Source: Pseudomonadota bacterium
Lineage (GTDB): Bacteria > Pseudomonadota > Alphaproteobacteria > CACIAM-22H2
Length of the DNA: 37,210 nucleotides
Assembly: GCA_016201015.1 (NCBI GenBank)
Contig: JACQDQ010000242.1
Span: 1 to 37,210 of the forward strand
Direction: 5' to 3'
Shown here piece by piece: positions 1 to 8,932 of this stretch. Below the pieces are notes generated by a model that ran no database searches, was not told the DNA's origin, and was given only the letters and a program-made list of their open reading frames with translations. The translations under genes and the position numbers were made by a program. Within the stretch, counting starts at the first letter, position 1; every line of letters starts with the position of its first letter.

Positions 1-189
1 GCTGGCCGGATGCAGCCCGGCGACCAGTTTGAGCAGCGATGACTTGCCGCAGCCGCTGGGCCCGACCACGGCGACGAACTCGCCCTTGGCGATCTGCAAG
101 TTCGCCTCCGACAGGGCCAGCGTCGCGTCGCGGTTGGGTCCGTAGGCGAGACTAACGCGATCGAGGTCGACGAAGTTGGTCGTGCTCAT
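1..189 (-). CDS. NitT/TauT-type ABC transporter ATP-binding protein (5' part only)
   Basis: Only the first 63 codons are in the window; the gene runs off the left edge. The translation begins [18 protein letters not shown] and contains a Walker A loop, GPSGCGKSS, at about residues 43-51, so it is the nucleotide-binding subunit of an ABC transporter. It starts 22 bases after the stop of the NMT1/THI5-type binding protein, the usual arrangement of NitT/TauT/Ssu-type importers, where the ATPase drives a BPD_transp_1 permease. The permease is expected just outside the window. The substrate is not readable; proximity to puuD and the hydroxyisourate hydrolase gene suggests, by inference only, a purine-derived or other nitrogenous compound. 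Start chosen at the ATG ending at 189. Confidence 0.85.
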   Translation of the reverse strand, partial: MSTTNFVDLDRVSLAYGPNRDATLALSEANLQIAKGEFVAVVGPSGCGKSSLLKLVAGLHPAS

Positions 190-211
190 CGCGTGCGTTG
201 GCGGGAAGGGA

Positions 212-1252
212 TCAGCGCGTCGGCAGGCGCTCGTTCCGCGGTGGCAGGAACCGGTCGAGGAACACCTGCTCGGGCGCCAGCTTGCGTTCCAGGTTGAAGC
301 CCTCGGTGACGAGATCGATGTTGCGCTGCAGACGCTCGGCCCGCACGCCACCAAGCCCATTGCGCTGCACGTCTTCCGTCATTACGCTCGTTTGGATCGC
401 GAGCTTGAGGCGATCGAGTTCGAGGGCGTCATTGATCAGTGGATCGCGCTTCTTGAGCGCGGCGATGGCTGCCACCGGATCGGCGATGGTGTCCTGCCAG
501 CCGCGAATGGTTGCCTTGACGAAGCCCCGCACGGCGCGCGGGTTGCTCTGGATCAGCGCCGGTGAGGCGATGACGGCGTTCGAGTAGAGATCGACGCCGT
601 GGTCCTTGTACATTAACGTCTGAATGTTCGACTCCGGCACGCCTAGCCCCTTGAGCGCGAGCACGGAGGTGAAGCTGAAGCCGGAGATCGCGTCGGTCTC
701 GCCGCGCGCCAGCATCGGCTCGCGCAGCGGCGGCGCGACGTTCGACCAGGTGACCTTGGTTGGATCGAAATTGTTGGCCTTGGCGAACAGCGAGAACAGT
801 CGGAACGGCGTGTCGAAGGACGGCGCGGCAGCGGTTCGACCGGCGAGGTCGGCAGGCTTGCCGATGTTCTTGCTTTTGAGAGTGATGATGGCGAAGGGGG
901 CGGAATCGTAGACCATCAACACGGCCGGCACCTCCTTGCCGGGGTTCTTGGCGTTGAACTCGATCAAGGCGTTGATGTCGCCGAAACCCATGTCGTAGGC
1001 GCCGCTCGCCACCCGGTTCACCGTGTCGGACGAGCCGCGGCCGGCATCGAGCGCCGTGAGATTGACGCCCTCCTGGGCGTAATAGCCGCGATCCTGGGCA
1101 AGGAAGAATGCTGCCTGCGGGCCCTGCAACGAGAAATCGAGGGTGAACTTGATGTTTGCCGGCTGCGCGCCGGCGGTTGCGGCAACGGCGGCAAAGCCGA
1201 TCGCCGATAGGAAAAGCGCCGTCATCCGCCGTGTGCCCTTGAGCGCCATCAT
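212..1252 (-). CDS. ABC transporter substrate-binding protein, NMT1/THI5-like
   Basis: 346-residue periplasmic binding protein. A signal peptide is clear ([30 protein letters not shown], likely cut after AGA), followed by '[34 protein letters not shown]', the typical opening of the NMT1/THI5/SsuA-like family that delivers small organic ligands to NitT/TauT-type permeases. The ORF track extends to 1330, but the start at 1252 (or 1249) is preferred: an AGAGGG Shine-Dalgarno stands just upstream and the signal peptide starts there. It precedes the ATPase gene by 22 bases and follows puuD by 112 bases on the same strand, so all three may be co-transcribed. Family members bind pyrimidines, sulfonates, aromatic acids and other compounds; the ligand is not predictable here. 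Confidence 0.88.
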   Translation of the reverse strand: MMALKGTRRMTALFLSAIGFAAVAATAGAQPANIKFTLDFSLQGPQAAFFLAQDRGYYAQEGVNLTALDAGRGSSDTVNRVASGAYDMGFGDINALIEFNAKNPGKEVPAVLMVYDSAPFAIITLKSKNIGKPADLAGRTAAAPSFDTPFRLFSLFAKANNFDPTKVTWSNVAPPLREPMLARGETDAISGFSFTSVLALKGLGVPESNIQTLMYKDHGVDLYSNAVIASPALIQSNPRAVRGFVKATIRGWQDTIADPVAAIAALKKRDPLINDALELDRLKLAIQTSVMTEDVQRNGLGGVRAERLQRNIDLVTEGFNLERKLAPEQVFLDRFLPPRNERLPTR

Positions 1253-1364
1253 GAATACCCTCTCATGCCGCGGCCGTCGTCTGACGCGCCCGTTACAGGC
1301 AGTATCGGGGCAAGGCGGAAAGCGAGTCAATCGAGGCTTGGCCGCGCTCGAAGCTGGCGATGGC

Positions 1365-2561
1365 TCAGTTGATCTTCGCTCCCTGGACGATCCACCGGCC
1401 GAGCAATGCGCGCTCCTCGTCGGTCATCTCGGTAGCGTTGCCGAGCGGCATGACGTTGGCGCTCACGACCTGGGCGTAGATGGCGAGCGATTGGCGCCGT
1501 ATGTCCTCCGGCGTGATGAAGACGACGCCCTTTGGCGGAATTTGGAACGCCGGATGGGTCGGGCGCGTCGAATGGCAGGCGACGCAGTGCGTGGTGACGA
1601 TCTCGCTCACCTTGGCGAACCCCACCGGCTCGCCCTCTGCGGCGTCCGGGCTGCCGAACAGGCCCTGGCGCGGCGCGCTGGCAACTGCGAGCGCGATCGT
1701 CGCCACCGCCGCCGCCGGTAGAATCCAGAACGCATTGCGTCCCTGGTCGAGCAGATTGAGGTAGTGGCGCACGCCGACGCTGATCAGGGCGAGAGCCGCC
1801 AGAATCAGCCAGTTGTAGGGATGGCCGAAGGTCGCCGGATAATGGCCGCTGAGCATGATGAACAGCACCGGCAGCGTGATGTAGTTGTTGTGCAGCGAGC
1901 GCTGCTTGCCGGCCTGGGCGAGCGTTGCATCCGGCGGGCGCCCCTCGAGTAGCGCGGCGATGATCCGCTTCTGGTTCGGGATGATGACGCGGAAGACATT
2001 GGCCGCCATGATCGTGCCGAGCAAGGCGCCGACCATTACGTAGGTACCGCGCCCGGTGAAGACGCGATTCAATCCGAACGCGATCGCCGCGACAGCGAAA
2101 AAAAGAATGCCGCCGAGCAGCAGATCGCTCTTGCCGCGCATCGCCGTGCACAAAGCGTCGTAGGCCAGCCAGCCGACGGCAAGCAGCGCAAGCGACAGCG
2201 CAATCGCCGCGGCCGGCGCGATGTCGGCTGTGGGTGCGATCAGATAGACGCGTGCGCCGATGAAATAGATGAGGGCGAGAAGGCAGAGGCCGCTGAGCCA
2301 GGTGAGATAGGCCTCCCACTTGAACCAATGCAGGGTCGCCGGCAGGCGCTCCGGCGCCACAAGATACTTGGTCATGCGGTAGAAACCGCCGCCATGCACG
2401 AGCCAGGCCTCGCCATAGACGCCTGTCTCTGGGCGGTCTTGCGGGTGCAGCGCGAGGTCAAGCCAGATGAAGAAAAATGATGTGCCGATCCAGCCGATGC
2501 CCACCGTGATGTGGAACCATCGCAGCAACAGATTGAGCCACTCGCTGACCAGCGCCTCCAT
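1365..2561 (-). CDS. puuD: Urate hydroxylase PuuD (membrane-bound, cytochrome c-fused urate oxidase)
   Basis: 398-residue membrane protein that oxidises urate to 5-hydroxyisourate, passing electrons to a C-terminal cytochrome c domain instead of making peroxide. The N-terminal part holds several hydrophobic segments (for example 'WFHITVGIGWIGTSFFFIWLDLAL', 'YLTWLSGLCLLALIYFIGA') and the 'EAWLVHGGGFYRMTKY' stretch typical of the family. The C-terminal domain has haem-binding CVACH at about residues 326-330 and a plausible distal Met ligand in 'NVMPLGN' (about 371). Length is normal for PuuD. The start at 2561 is chosen over the longer track ORF because GGAGAAGGGG lies just upstream. Divergent from the hydroxyisourate hydrolase gene, which removes the PuuD product. 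Confidence 0.93.
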   Translation of the reverse strand: MEALVSEWLNLLLRWFHITVGIGWIGTSFFFIWLDLALHPQDRPETGVYGEAWLVHGGGFYRMTKYLVAPERLPATLHWFKWEAYLTWLSGLCLLALIYFIGARVYLIAPTADIAPAAAIALSLALLAVGWLAYDALCTAMRGKSDLLLGGILFFAVAAIAFGLNRVFTGRGTYVMVGALLGTIMAANVFRVIIPNQKRIIAALLEGRPPDATLAQAGKQRSLHNNYITLPVLFIMLSGHYPATFGHPYNWLILAALALISVGVRHYLNLLDQGRNAFWILPAAAVATIALAVASAPRQGLFGSPDAAEGEPVGFAKVSEIVTTHCVACHSTRPTHPAFQIPPKGVVFITPEDIRRQSLAIYAQVVSANVMPLGNATEMTDEERALLGRWIVQGAKIN

Positions 2562-2728
2562 GCCAACCCCTTCTCCGCGACTTCGTGGCGGGCCAAGCGG
2601 CACCGCCGGGCGGAGCGGGCGCCACCCTATCATCGGTGGGCCGGTGCGGCCATAGTTCGAGGGTTGGCAGCGAGCGGTCAAATCACGATGATGCCGCGGT
2701 GCCGGATCGCGGCCATTGGGGGAACAGA

Positions 2729-3079
2729 ATGGGCTATTTGACGACACACGTGCTCGACACCGTGCATGGCGGGCCGGGCGCTGGAATGAAGGTTGAGGTC
2801 TATGCTTTGGATGGCGGCCGCCGCTTGCTCAAAGGGACCGCCACCAATGCCGCCGGACGTACGGATCAGCCGTTGATCGAAGGCGCTGCCTTCGTTGCCG
2901 GCACGTATGAGCTGGTATTCGCGGTCGCCGAGTATTTTCGCATGAAGGGCGTGAAGCTACCCGAGCCGCCCTTTCTCGACCACGTCGCAATCTGCTTCGG
3001 CGTTGCCGACCCGACGGCGCATTATCATGTGCCGCTGCTCGCTTCGCCGTTCAGCTATACGACCTATCGGGGCGGGTGA
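2729..3079 (+). CDS. uraH: 5-hydroxyisourate hydrolase (transthyretin-like)
   Basis: 116-residue enzyme that hydrolyses 5-hydroxyisourate, the PuuD product, to OHCU in the urate-to-allantoin route. Family signatures are visible: 'LTTHVLDTVHGGPGAGMKVEVY' at the N-terminus with the active-site His, 'AGRTDQPL' in the middle, and 'HYHVPLLASPFSYTTYRGG' at the C-terminus with the second His. The classical C-terminal tetrapeptide is YRGS; here it ends YRGG, a conservative change in an otherwise near-invariant tail. Start at the ATG at 2729 behind a GGGGGAA ribosome site; the track ORF begins too far upstream. Divergently transcribed from puuD across a 167-base gap that presumably contains both promoters. 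No OHCU decarboxylase or allantoinase is in the window. Confidence 0.94.
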   Translation: MGYLTTHVLDTVHGGPGAGMKVEVYALDGGRRLLKGTATNAAGRTDQPLIEGAAFVAGTYELVFAVAEYFRMKGVKLPEPPFLDHVAICFGVADPTAHYHVPLLASPFSYTTYRGG

Positions 3080-3098
3080 ATTGGCTGGTCAGCTCGCA

Positions 3099-4310
3099 TC
3101 ATGCCCGCGTCAGGCCGTCGAGCGCCGTCGCCGTGCGGCTTTCCGGGAAGACGACGCGTTCGACGGCATCCGACGGAAGGCCGAGATGCCCCGTCAGCAG
3201 CGCCTTGAAGACGCTTCGCAAGTCGAGAGTCGGCATCAAGTCCCGCCCTTCGAACAAGCGGTCGGTGGCCAGGCCGGGCCATTTGGCGACGACGCGCCCG
3301 CCATCGATGGCGCCACCGAGCAGGAAGGCCGCGCCGCCGGTGCCGTGATCGGTGCCGTTGGTCCCGTTGACGGCAACTGTGCGGCCGAATTCAGTGGCGC
3401 AGATTACCGCCGTTTGCCGCCAAGCCGAACCGAGGCCTTCCTTGAGCGCAGCAAGGCCGTCGTTGAATCCGCGCAGCTGGCCGGCCAGGCGGCCGGTGAG
3501 CACACCCTGATTGGCATGGGTATCCCAGCCGCCCACCTCGAGCACGGCAACGCGGGCGCCGTTCGGCGCGGCGAGCAGCTTGCCGACCGCGGTCGCGATC
3601 GCTCGCATCGGACCGGCTCCGCGCACATTGTCGCCGCCCATCCGTTTCTCGTCGCCCAGAACCTCGTCGCTCATCTGCTGGGCGCGTAGGCCTTCGGTGA
3701 TGGCCGGGCCGAACACAGCGTCGCGCTGATAGAGCGCGGCGAGGCGCGACAGGAACTCGCCATCGAGTTGCGGCATCTGCTGCGGGGCATAGGAGCCCAC
3801 CGGCGTCGCGCCGCGCAGGATCAGCGGGACCGTCTGTCCCACCGCGAGCCCGAGGCGCCGATCGGCCGGACCCATCAGCGCCAGGGCCCGATTGAGCCAA
3901 CCGTCGCGCTTGCCGAGCGGCGAAGTCGTGCCGTTCTCGAGCAGATCCTGTCCGTCGAAATGCGAGCGCGAGCGATAGGGCGTGGCCACCGCGTGGAAGA
4001 CGACGAGCTCGTGCGCGCGGTACATCTCGTGCAGAGCGGCAAGCGCCGGGTGCAGCCCGAAACGGCCGTCGAGGTCGAGGGCGCCGTCCTTGCTGTCCGG
4101 CGCTTCGAGCGCCAACGTCCCGCGCAGCGCACGATAATCGGGATCGCTGTAGGCCGGAACAGCGGCAAGCCCGTCGAGCGCGCCGCGCATGACGACGACG
4201 ACGAGGCGCCGGTCGGTGGCGACGCGGGCGACAGCGACGGGTATCGGCCCGCCGCAGACGGCGACCAAGCCGCCGCCCAACAGCCCAAGCGTATGGCGAC
4301 GCGACAGCAT
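3099..4310 (-). CDS. DUF1501 family exported protein (Tat signal)
   Basis: 403 residues. The N-terminus MLSRRHTLGLLGGGLVAVCGG carries a twin-arginine motif followed by a hydrophobic stretch, indicating export of a folded protein through Tat. DUF1501 proteins have an alkaline-phosphatase/sulfatase-like fold; visible family motifs include 'LVVVVMRGALDGLAAV', 'RSRSHFDGQDLLENG', 'VGGWDTHANQG', 'CATEFGRTVAVNGTNGTDHGTGG' (likely metal and active-site region). The biochemical function of the family is not established. It starts 4 bases after the stop of the DUF1800 gene, an almost universal pairing, and is the last gene of the ECF-sigma operon. Start at 4310 has AGGAG upstream; the longer ORF in the track lacks a signal at its start. 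Confidence 0.9.
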   Translation of the reverse strand: MLSRRHTLGLLGGGLVAVCGGPIPVAVARVATDRRLVVVVMRGALDGLAAVPAYSDPDYRALRGTLALEAPDSKDGALDLDGRFGLHPALAALHEMYRAHELVVFHAVATPYRSRSHFDGQDLLENGTTSPLGKRDGWLNRALALMGPADRRLGLAVGQTVPLILRGATPVGSYAPQQMPQLDGEFLSRLAALYQRDAVFGPAITEGLRAQQMSDEVLGDEKRMGGDNVRGAGPMRAIATAVGKLLAAPNGARVAVLEVGGWDTHANQGVLTGRLAGQLRGFNDGLAALKEGLGSAWRQTAVICATEFGRTVAVNGTNGTDHGTGGAAFLLGGAIDGGRVVAKWPGLATDRLFEGRDLMPTLDLRSVFKALLTGHLGLPSDAVERVVFPESRTATALDGLTRA

Positions 4311-4314
4311 GGCA

Positions 4315-5643
4315 CTATCTCCTCTGAAACTCGGGCGCCGCGAAGACCAAGGCAACGGCCTCGGCCGTCGACGGCGCGCGTTCGATGGCAAGCTGCGTCT
4401 CGCGTCGCATCACCGGCGCGATGGTCGTCGCGACCAACGTGTCGGGCGGGCGAAACTGGTTGATGCGCTGGCCGAGCGCCATCGCCCATTCCGCGCGCCG
4501 CAATACCGACTCGGGGCCGATCCATTGCTCAGCCGTGTCCGGCCAGCCGGCGGGAGACGGCGCCGCGAAGGGGGCTTGGCCGAACAGCCGTAGGGATTGC
4601 ATCAGCTTCTCGTTCTCGCCGGCATAGCCGGTAGCGCGCAGAGCCGAGACGACGTACTCGTTCGGCGTCTTTACTTTGGCAAGCGGCTCGGCCCACGCCT
4701 CCGGAGCATCGACGATGGCACGCGCAAGGGCGCCGAGATCGCAGTCCGTCTCGCGGTATACGCGCGCCAGACGCTTGACTGCCGCCGCGGGTGGATTGTC
4801 TGCGATGAAGTGACGGGCGAATTTCGTGGCGATGTGCGTGGCGGTCGCCGGGTGGCGGGACAGCGCAAGCAGGGCGGTTTCGCCCTCGCGAATGCCTCCG
4901 TCGAGATATTGAACGCCGAGCAGCGTCTTGGTGCCTGGCTCGTGGATGAAGGGGCGGAAGCGAAAAGTACCCGGATCGCCGTCCTCCGGCCGGCTGAGCG
5001 ACCAGCCGGTCAGGATGCGGGCAAACTCGCGCACGTCAGCCTGGGTGTAGCCGGCATTGACGCCAAGGGTATGCAGCTCGAGGATTTCGCGCGCCAGATT
5101 TTCGTTAAGGCCGCGACCGCTGCGCTGGCCGGCCACAGAGGTCGGGCCGACCGACTGTGCGTTGTCGAGGTAGAGCAGCATGCCCGGGTGCCGGGCGACC
5201 GCGAGCAGCATGTCGTAGAAACGACCGGTGACGTGCGGACGGATCGCCTCGCGCTCGAATGCGCCGGCGAGTCCAAGCACGGGCGGCCGCTGCACGGAGA
5301 TCGTGAAGTGGTTCGACCAGAAGGCAACGAGGCGCTCGCGGAACGGAGTGTCGCTGTCGATCTGCACCTGAGTGCGCGCTCCGGCCTCGGCGATGTAAGA
5401 CTCGCGAATCGACCCGCGTAGCGCCTGCTGCAATGCCGCGTCACTCCGCCGCCGCGACGCCTCGAATTCGGCGAAGCGCTGGCTGCCCGTTGGAAAGTGG
5501 GCCAGGCGCTGCGGAAGAGTGCTTCCGCTCTGGAGTTGCTGCTTGAGCCAGCCGCGCGGATCGCCGGCGGCGCTTTGCAGTTCGCTGGGCTTGGCGCCAA
5601 GGCCGAACCGGGTGACAGCGATGAAGGTCTGCAGCGTGGTCAT
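4315..5643 (-). CDS. DUF1800 family protein
   Basis: 442 residues with the family hallmarks 'AVTRFGLGAKPSEL' at the N-terminus, 'FWSNHFTIS', 'HPGMLLYLDNAQSVGP', 'GLNENLAREILELHTLGVNAGYTQADVREFARILTGW' and 'KFARHFIADNPP'. DUF1800 proteins are large helical proteins of unsettled function, nearly always encoded next to DUF1501; the pair is thought to act in the cell envelope. No clear signal peptide is seen. The ATG overlaps the stop of the upstream Spy/CpxP-like gene (ATGA), with AGGAGAGGA ahead of it, implying translational coupling in the sigma-factor operon. Confidence 0.9.
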   Translation of the reverse strand: MTTLQTFIAVTRFGLGAKPSELQSAAGDPRGWLKQQLQSGSTLPQRLAHFPTGSQRFAEFEASRRRSDAALQQALRGSIRESYIAEAGARTQVQIDSDTPFRERLVAFWSNHFTISVQRPPVLGLAGAFEREAIRPHVTGRFYDMLLAVARHPGMLLYLDNAQSVGPTSVAGQRSGRGLNENLAREILELHTLGVNAGYTQADVREFARILTGWSLSRPEDGDPGTFRFRPFIHEPGTKTLLGVQYLDGGIREGETALLALSRHPATATHIATKFARHFIADNPPAAAVKRLARVYRETDCDLGALARAIVDAPEAWAEPLAKVKTPNEYVVSALRATGYAGENEKLMQSLRLFGQAPFAAPSPAGWPDTAEQWIGPESVLRRAEWAMALGQRINQFRPPDTLVATTIAPVMRRETQLAIERAPSTAEAVALVFAAPEFQRR

Positions 5644-6152
5644 GGGTTCGTCCTCTCCTGAGGCGGCCGGTCGCGGGGCTGCTCGGCGAGTCGGCGACGC
5701 GCTTCCAGCGGCAGGCGTTCGGCCGCGGCAGCGATGGTCTCGTGCATGATTCTCTGCATCTCCATCGATTTCGCGCGCATCTCGGCAAAGGCGGTGTCGA
5801 CCGCGGCGCGATCGTATTTCTCGGCGTTCATGACGTCGCGCAGCTTGCGGCGGGCCTCGCGGGCAGCGTTGCCGGCCTCATTTGCGGCCTGCCGCCGCTC
5901 GGCGAGAGCGGTCTCGAAGGCCGCACGATTCTCCGGCGGCAGGCTGGCGATCATGCGTTGGATGATCGGCGCTGCCGCCGCGCCGGCCGCCGGGCCGGTC
6001 GGGGCTCCGTGCTCGCCGGAGCGCGAGAATTCACGCGCATGCGGCCCGAAATGGCGCCCGGCAAGAAGGCCGCCGGCGAACACGTTGCCGACAAGCGAGA
6101 TGAAGAGCCCGATCGCCAGCCAGGTACCGGCGCGTGCGCCGAGCGTCACCAC
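5640..6152 (-). CDS. Periplasmic Spy/CpxP-like (heavy-metal-sensor family) protein
   Basis: 170 residues: one N-terminal hydrophobic anchor (about residues 9-31, 'GTWLAIGLFISLVGNVFAGGLLAG') followed by a highly charged, Arg/Ala/Glu-rich helical domain ('MIASLPPENRAAFETALAERRQAANEAGNAAREARRKLRDVMNAEKYDRAAVDTAFAEMRAKSMEMQRIMHETIAAAAERL'). This pattern matches the periplasmic heavy-metal sensor / Spy-CpxP group, which bind metals or misfolded proteins and often help control an ECF sigma factor. The start is GTG at 6152 or the adjacent GTG at 6149; the second overlaps the upstream stop as GTGA. GGAGGAGA precedes both. Role as a sensor for the neighbouring sigma/anti-sigma pair is inference from context. 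Confidence 0.8.
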   Translation of the reverse strand: MVTLGARAGTWLAIGLFISLVGNVFAGGLLAGRHFGPHAREFSRSGEHGAPTGPAAGAAAAPIIQRMIASLPPENRAAFETALAERRQAANEAGNAAREARRKLRDVMNAEKYDRAAVDTAFAEMRAKSMEMQRIMHETIAAAAERLPLEARRRLAEQPRDRPPQERTNP

Positions 6153-6580
6153 AGCGTCTCCTCCACGGTCAGGCTGGACAGCATGTCGACACCGTCGGCA
6201 AGGGCGACGATGCCGAAGCTGCCGTCGAGATTGGTGGCGCCGACAATGAAGCCGGCGATCGCCGCGGCCGCGAGGCCGGCGACGTTGAACCAGCCGAACG
6301 AAAGACGCCAGCCGCCGCCCTCGTTGGTGCGGCCCGATACCACACGTCGCTGCGGCGTCGCGGCGATCCGCGCCGCGAGTACGGCGGCATCGAACGACAG
6401 GCCACTGGGCGCCGGCGCCCGGTCGAGCAACCCGTCGAGCTGCCGCGCCGCCGCGACCGCGGCCCGTGCATCGCTCGATCGCGCCAGCAAGCCAAGGGCG
6501 GCCTCGCGCTCTGCGGGCGGCCAGTGATTGGGATCGGCGCCGAAGGCATCGATCATTTCCTGAAAGCGATCGGGAGTCAT
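6146..6580 (-). CDS. Putative anti-sigma factor (single-TM)
   Basis: 144 residues. The N-terminal cytoplasmic part ('MTPDRFQEMIDAFGADPNHWPPAEREAALGLLARS') is short and helical, followed near residues 95-115 by one transmembrane segment ('WFNVAGLAAAAIAGFIVGAT') and a short C-terminal tail. No zinc-binding HxxxCxxC anti-sigma motif is present. Its position directly behind an ECF sigma factor gene, overlapping by ATGA, with a periplasmic sensor-like protein next, makes an anti-sigma function likely, but sequence alone does not prove it. This type is frequently annotated as hypothetical. Confidence 0.68.
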   Translation of the reverse strand: MTPDRFQEMIDAFGADPNHWPPAEREAALGLLARSSDARAAVAAARQLDGLLDRAPAPSGLSFDAAVLAARIAATPQRRVVSGRTNEGGGWRLSFGWFNVAGLAAAAIAGFIVGATNLDGSFGIVALADGVDMLSSLTVEETLW

Positions 6581-7155
6581 CCGACTTTCCTCACAGTATC
6601 TACGGCCAGGTCTGCCAGTATTTCGCGCAAGCTGCGCCGCGCCCGCACCAAGAGGGATTCGAGGGCGCCGACGCCTATTTCCAGAACCTCCGCCGCATCG
6701 ATGTTGCTCATGCCTTCATAGTGGCAGAGGACGAGCGCCGCCCGCTGACGCTCCGGCAAGGTGGCGATCGCGGCATTGACGCGCCGGCCGATTTCGCCCG
6801 AAGCGGTCCGCGCGAACCCGTCGGGCGCCGGATCGGCCACCGCGTCTGCCGCGTCGATCGGCGCGGCGATGGGGCGGCGCTTGCGATCGATGCAGAGATT
6901 AAGCAGCACACGATAGAACCAGGTGGAGAACTGCGCACCGCCGGGGCGGGCGTCGCGATTCTGCCAAGCCGGCGCCTTGAGCCAAGTTCGCAAGAAGGCC
7001 TCCTGCACGATCTCCTCCGCGTCGCTGCGGCTACCGGTGACGCGCCCAGCGAAGGCCGCCGCGCGCGCAAAATGCCGGCTTACCAGACGCGTGAATGCCC
7101 CCCGGTCCCCGCCGCCGGCCAGCCGCATCAGGTCGTCATCCGTGGCGTCCAGCAT
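6577..7155 (-). CDS. ECF-family RNA polymerase sigma factor
   Basis: 192 residues with region 2 ('FTRLVSRHFARAAAFAGRVTGSRSDAEEIVQEAFLRTWLKA', then 'FSTWFYRVLLNLCIDRKRR') and region 4 ('LPERQRAALVLCHYEGMSNIDAAEVLEIGVGALESLLVRARRSLREIL') in the normal order and spacing for ECF sigma factors. It directs RNA polymerase to a small stress or envelope regulon. It heads a five-gene minus-strand operon in which consecutive genes overlap or abut, so it probably drives its own operon, including the DUF1800/DUF1501 pair. The putative anti-sigma gene overlaps its stop codon. I could not identify a convincing ECF-type -35/-10 pair in the 150-base gap upstream. Confidence 0.93.
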   Translation of the reverse strand: MLDATDDDLMRLAGGGDRGAFTRLVSRHFARAAAFAGRVTGSRSDAEEIVQEAFLRTWLKAPAWQNRDARPGGAQFSTWFYRVLLNLCIDRKRRPIAAPIDAADAVADPAPDGFARTASGEIGRRVNAAIATLPERQRAALVLCHYEGMSNIDAAEVLEIGVGALESLLVRARRSLREILADLAVDTVRKVG

Positions 7156-7306
7156 CCGGCGATCTTCAGGGTCCGTTATGTCTTAACACGGCCTAGCCGC
7201 CGATTTCCTGCGGCAAAGAAAATACGCCGCAGTCCCCCAGAGGGTGGTAGAGATTCGTTTGGCAAGTACCCTAATTCCCGATTCATCAAGCACTTAAGCC
7301 TCGCCC

Positions 7307-8185
7307 ATGCGCGCTTGGAGCCCAGTGATCCGCGCCATCGTGCTGTATTTGGCCTCCGGAGTCCTATTCTCCGGTCTCGACACGATCGCCAAGGCAATGA
7401 CCGGCCAGTACGACCCGTTGCAGGTGACATGGGGCCGCTACGTCTTCCACGCCGTATTCGTCGGCTTTCTGGTACCGCGCTATGGATTGCTGCGGCCGTT
7501 CATTTCGGCCCGACCCGGATTTCAAATCTATCGCGCCGCACTGCTGGCCGGGGTGACGTTCCTGTCATTCATATCCGTCAAGTTCCTGCCGCTGGCCGAG
7601 GTGACGGCGATCGGCTTCGCCACGCCGCTCATCCTTACAGCGCTCGCCTTCTTCGTTCTGCGGGAGCGTGTCGGCCGGCGCCGCTGGACGGCGGTGGCGC
7701 TGGGCTTCATCGGCGTCGCGATGATCGTGCGGCCGGGATCTGGTGTTGTGCATTGGGCCGCCTTCGTGGCGCTCGCCATGGCCGCCGGCAACGCTTTCTT
7801 CCACCTTGCGACGCGCCAGCTCAGCGCGATCGATTCGCCGCAAACGACGATGTACTACACCGGCGTGGTCGGCGCGGTGATCTTGACCTTGATCGTGCCG
7901 ACGATGTGGCGTACCCCCGATCTCATCGGCTGGATTGGTATGATGGCGATGGGCTTCCTGGGCGGTGGCGGGCACTTATTGCTGATCAAGGCCTACCAGC
8001 ATACGCAGGCCTCGCTGCTCGCGCCTTACACCTATATTCAGATCGTCTGGATAACGATCCTCGGGCTCGTGGTGTTCGACAATTTCCCGGATGCCTGGAC
8101 GATCGGCGGCACGGCCCTCATCATCGCCAGCGGCATCTATGTCTTTCTGCGCGAGGCCCATCTGCGGCGAGTGGGGCGGTTGTAA
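7307..8185 (+). CDS. DMT-superfamily transporter (two EamA domains)
   Basis: 292 residues with about ten hydrophobic helices in two EamA halves, for example 'VIRAIVLYLASGVLFSGLDTIAKAM', 'FLSFISVKFLPLAEVTAIGFATPLILTALAFFVL', 'RRRWTAVALGFIGVAMIVRPG' and 'ASLLAPYTYIQIVWITILGLVVFDNFPDAWTIGGTALIIASGIYVF'. Family members export metabolites such as amino acids, or act as drug/metabolite carriers; the substrate is unknown. The annotated ATG at 7307 has no clear ribosome site; an in-frame GTG at 7325 has GGAG five bases upstream and would give a shorter N-terminus, so the start is uncertain. Divergent from the ECF sigma gene and convergent with livF. Confidence 0.9.
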   Translation: MRAWSPVIRAIVLYLASGVLFSGLDTIAKAMTGQYDPLQVTWGRYVFHAVFVGFLVPRYGLLRPFISARPGFQIYRAALLAGVTFLSFISVKFLPLAEVTAIGFATPLILTALAFFVLRERVGRRRWTAVALGFIGVAMIVRPGSGVVHWAAFVALAMAAGNAFFHLATRQLSAIDSPQTTMYYTGVVGAVILTLIVPTMWRTPDLIGWIGMMAMGFLGGGGHLLLIKAYQHTQASLLAPYTYIQIVWITILGLVVFDNFPDAWTIGGTALIIASGIYVFLREAHLRRVGRL

Positions 8186-8235
8186 CGCGGGCGCGAGGTT
8201 GCGCCTTCGGCACGATGCATACCGGCGGGAACAGG

Positions 8236-8932
8236 CTAGACGCCGAGATATCTGTGCTGCACGCCGGGATCCGATCTAAGCGCGGCGGAGCTGCCGGTCC
8301 ACACGACACGACCCTTCTCGATGATGTAGTGGCGGTCGGCGACGCGGCACAGCGCCTCGACATTCTTGTCGATGACCAGGATCGACTGGCCGGCCGCCTT
8401 GAGCCGCGCAAGGCAGCGCCAAATCTCGGCGCGGAGCAGCGGCGCCAGGCCCTCGGTCGCCTCGTCGAGGATGAGCAGGCGGGGATTGGTCAGCAGAGCC
8501 CGGCCGATCGCCAGCATCTGCTGCTCGCCGCCGGAGAGTTGATTGCCCAGATTGTTGGCTCGCTCGGCGAGGCGCGGGAAAAGCTCGAAGATGCGCCCCA
8601 GGGTCCAGACGTCGCCACGGCCTGGGGCGGGCCGGCGCGCCGTGGCGATCAGGTTTTCGCGCACCGACAGGTTGGGAAAGACCTGGCGCCCCTCCGGCAC
8701 CAGGCCGAGCCCGGCCTTGGCGACGCGATAGGACGGCAGGCCATGAAGCGCGCGGCCATCGAAGGCGATGGTCCCCGCCTTGATCGGCGTGAGGCCCATG
8801 ATCGAGCGGATCGTCGTCGTCTTGCCCATGCCGTTGCGGCCGAGCAGGGTCACGACCTCGGCTGCACCGACCGCGAAATCGACGCCGAACAGCACCTGGC
8901 TTTCGCCGTAGCTGGTCTCGAGGGCCTTGACC

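Noticed and set aside
7156-7306. ECF-type autoregulatory promoter upstream of the sigma factor gene
   Set aside because: A GGAAAT on the minus strand is followed by CGTG-like bases at the wrong spacing (about 13 instead of 16-17), so I do not call it.
8186-8235. Terminator between the DMT gene and livF
   Set aside because: Only a 5-bp stem (GGCGC/GCGCC) and no T tract on either strand.
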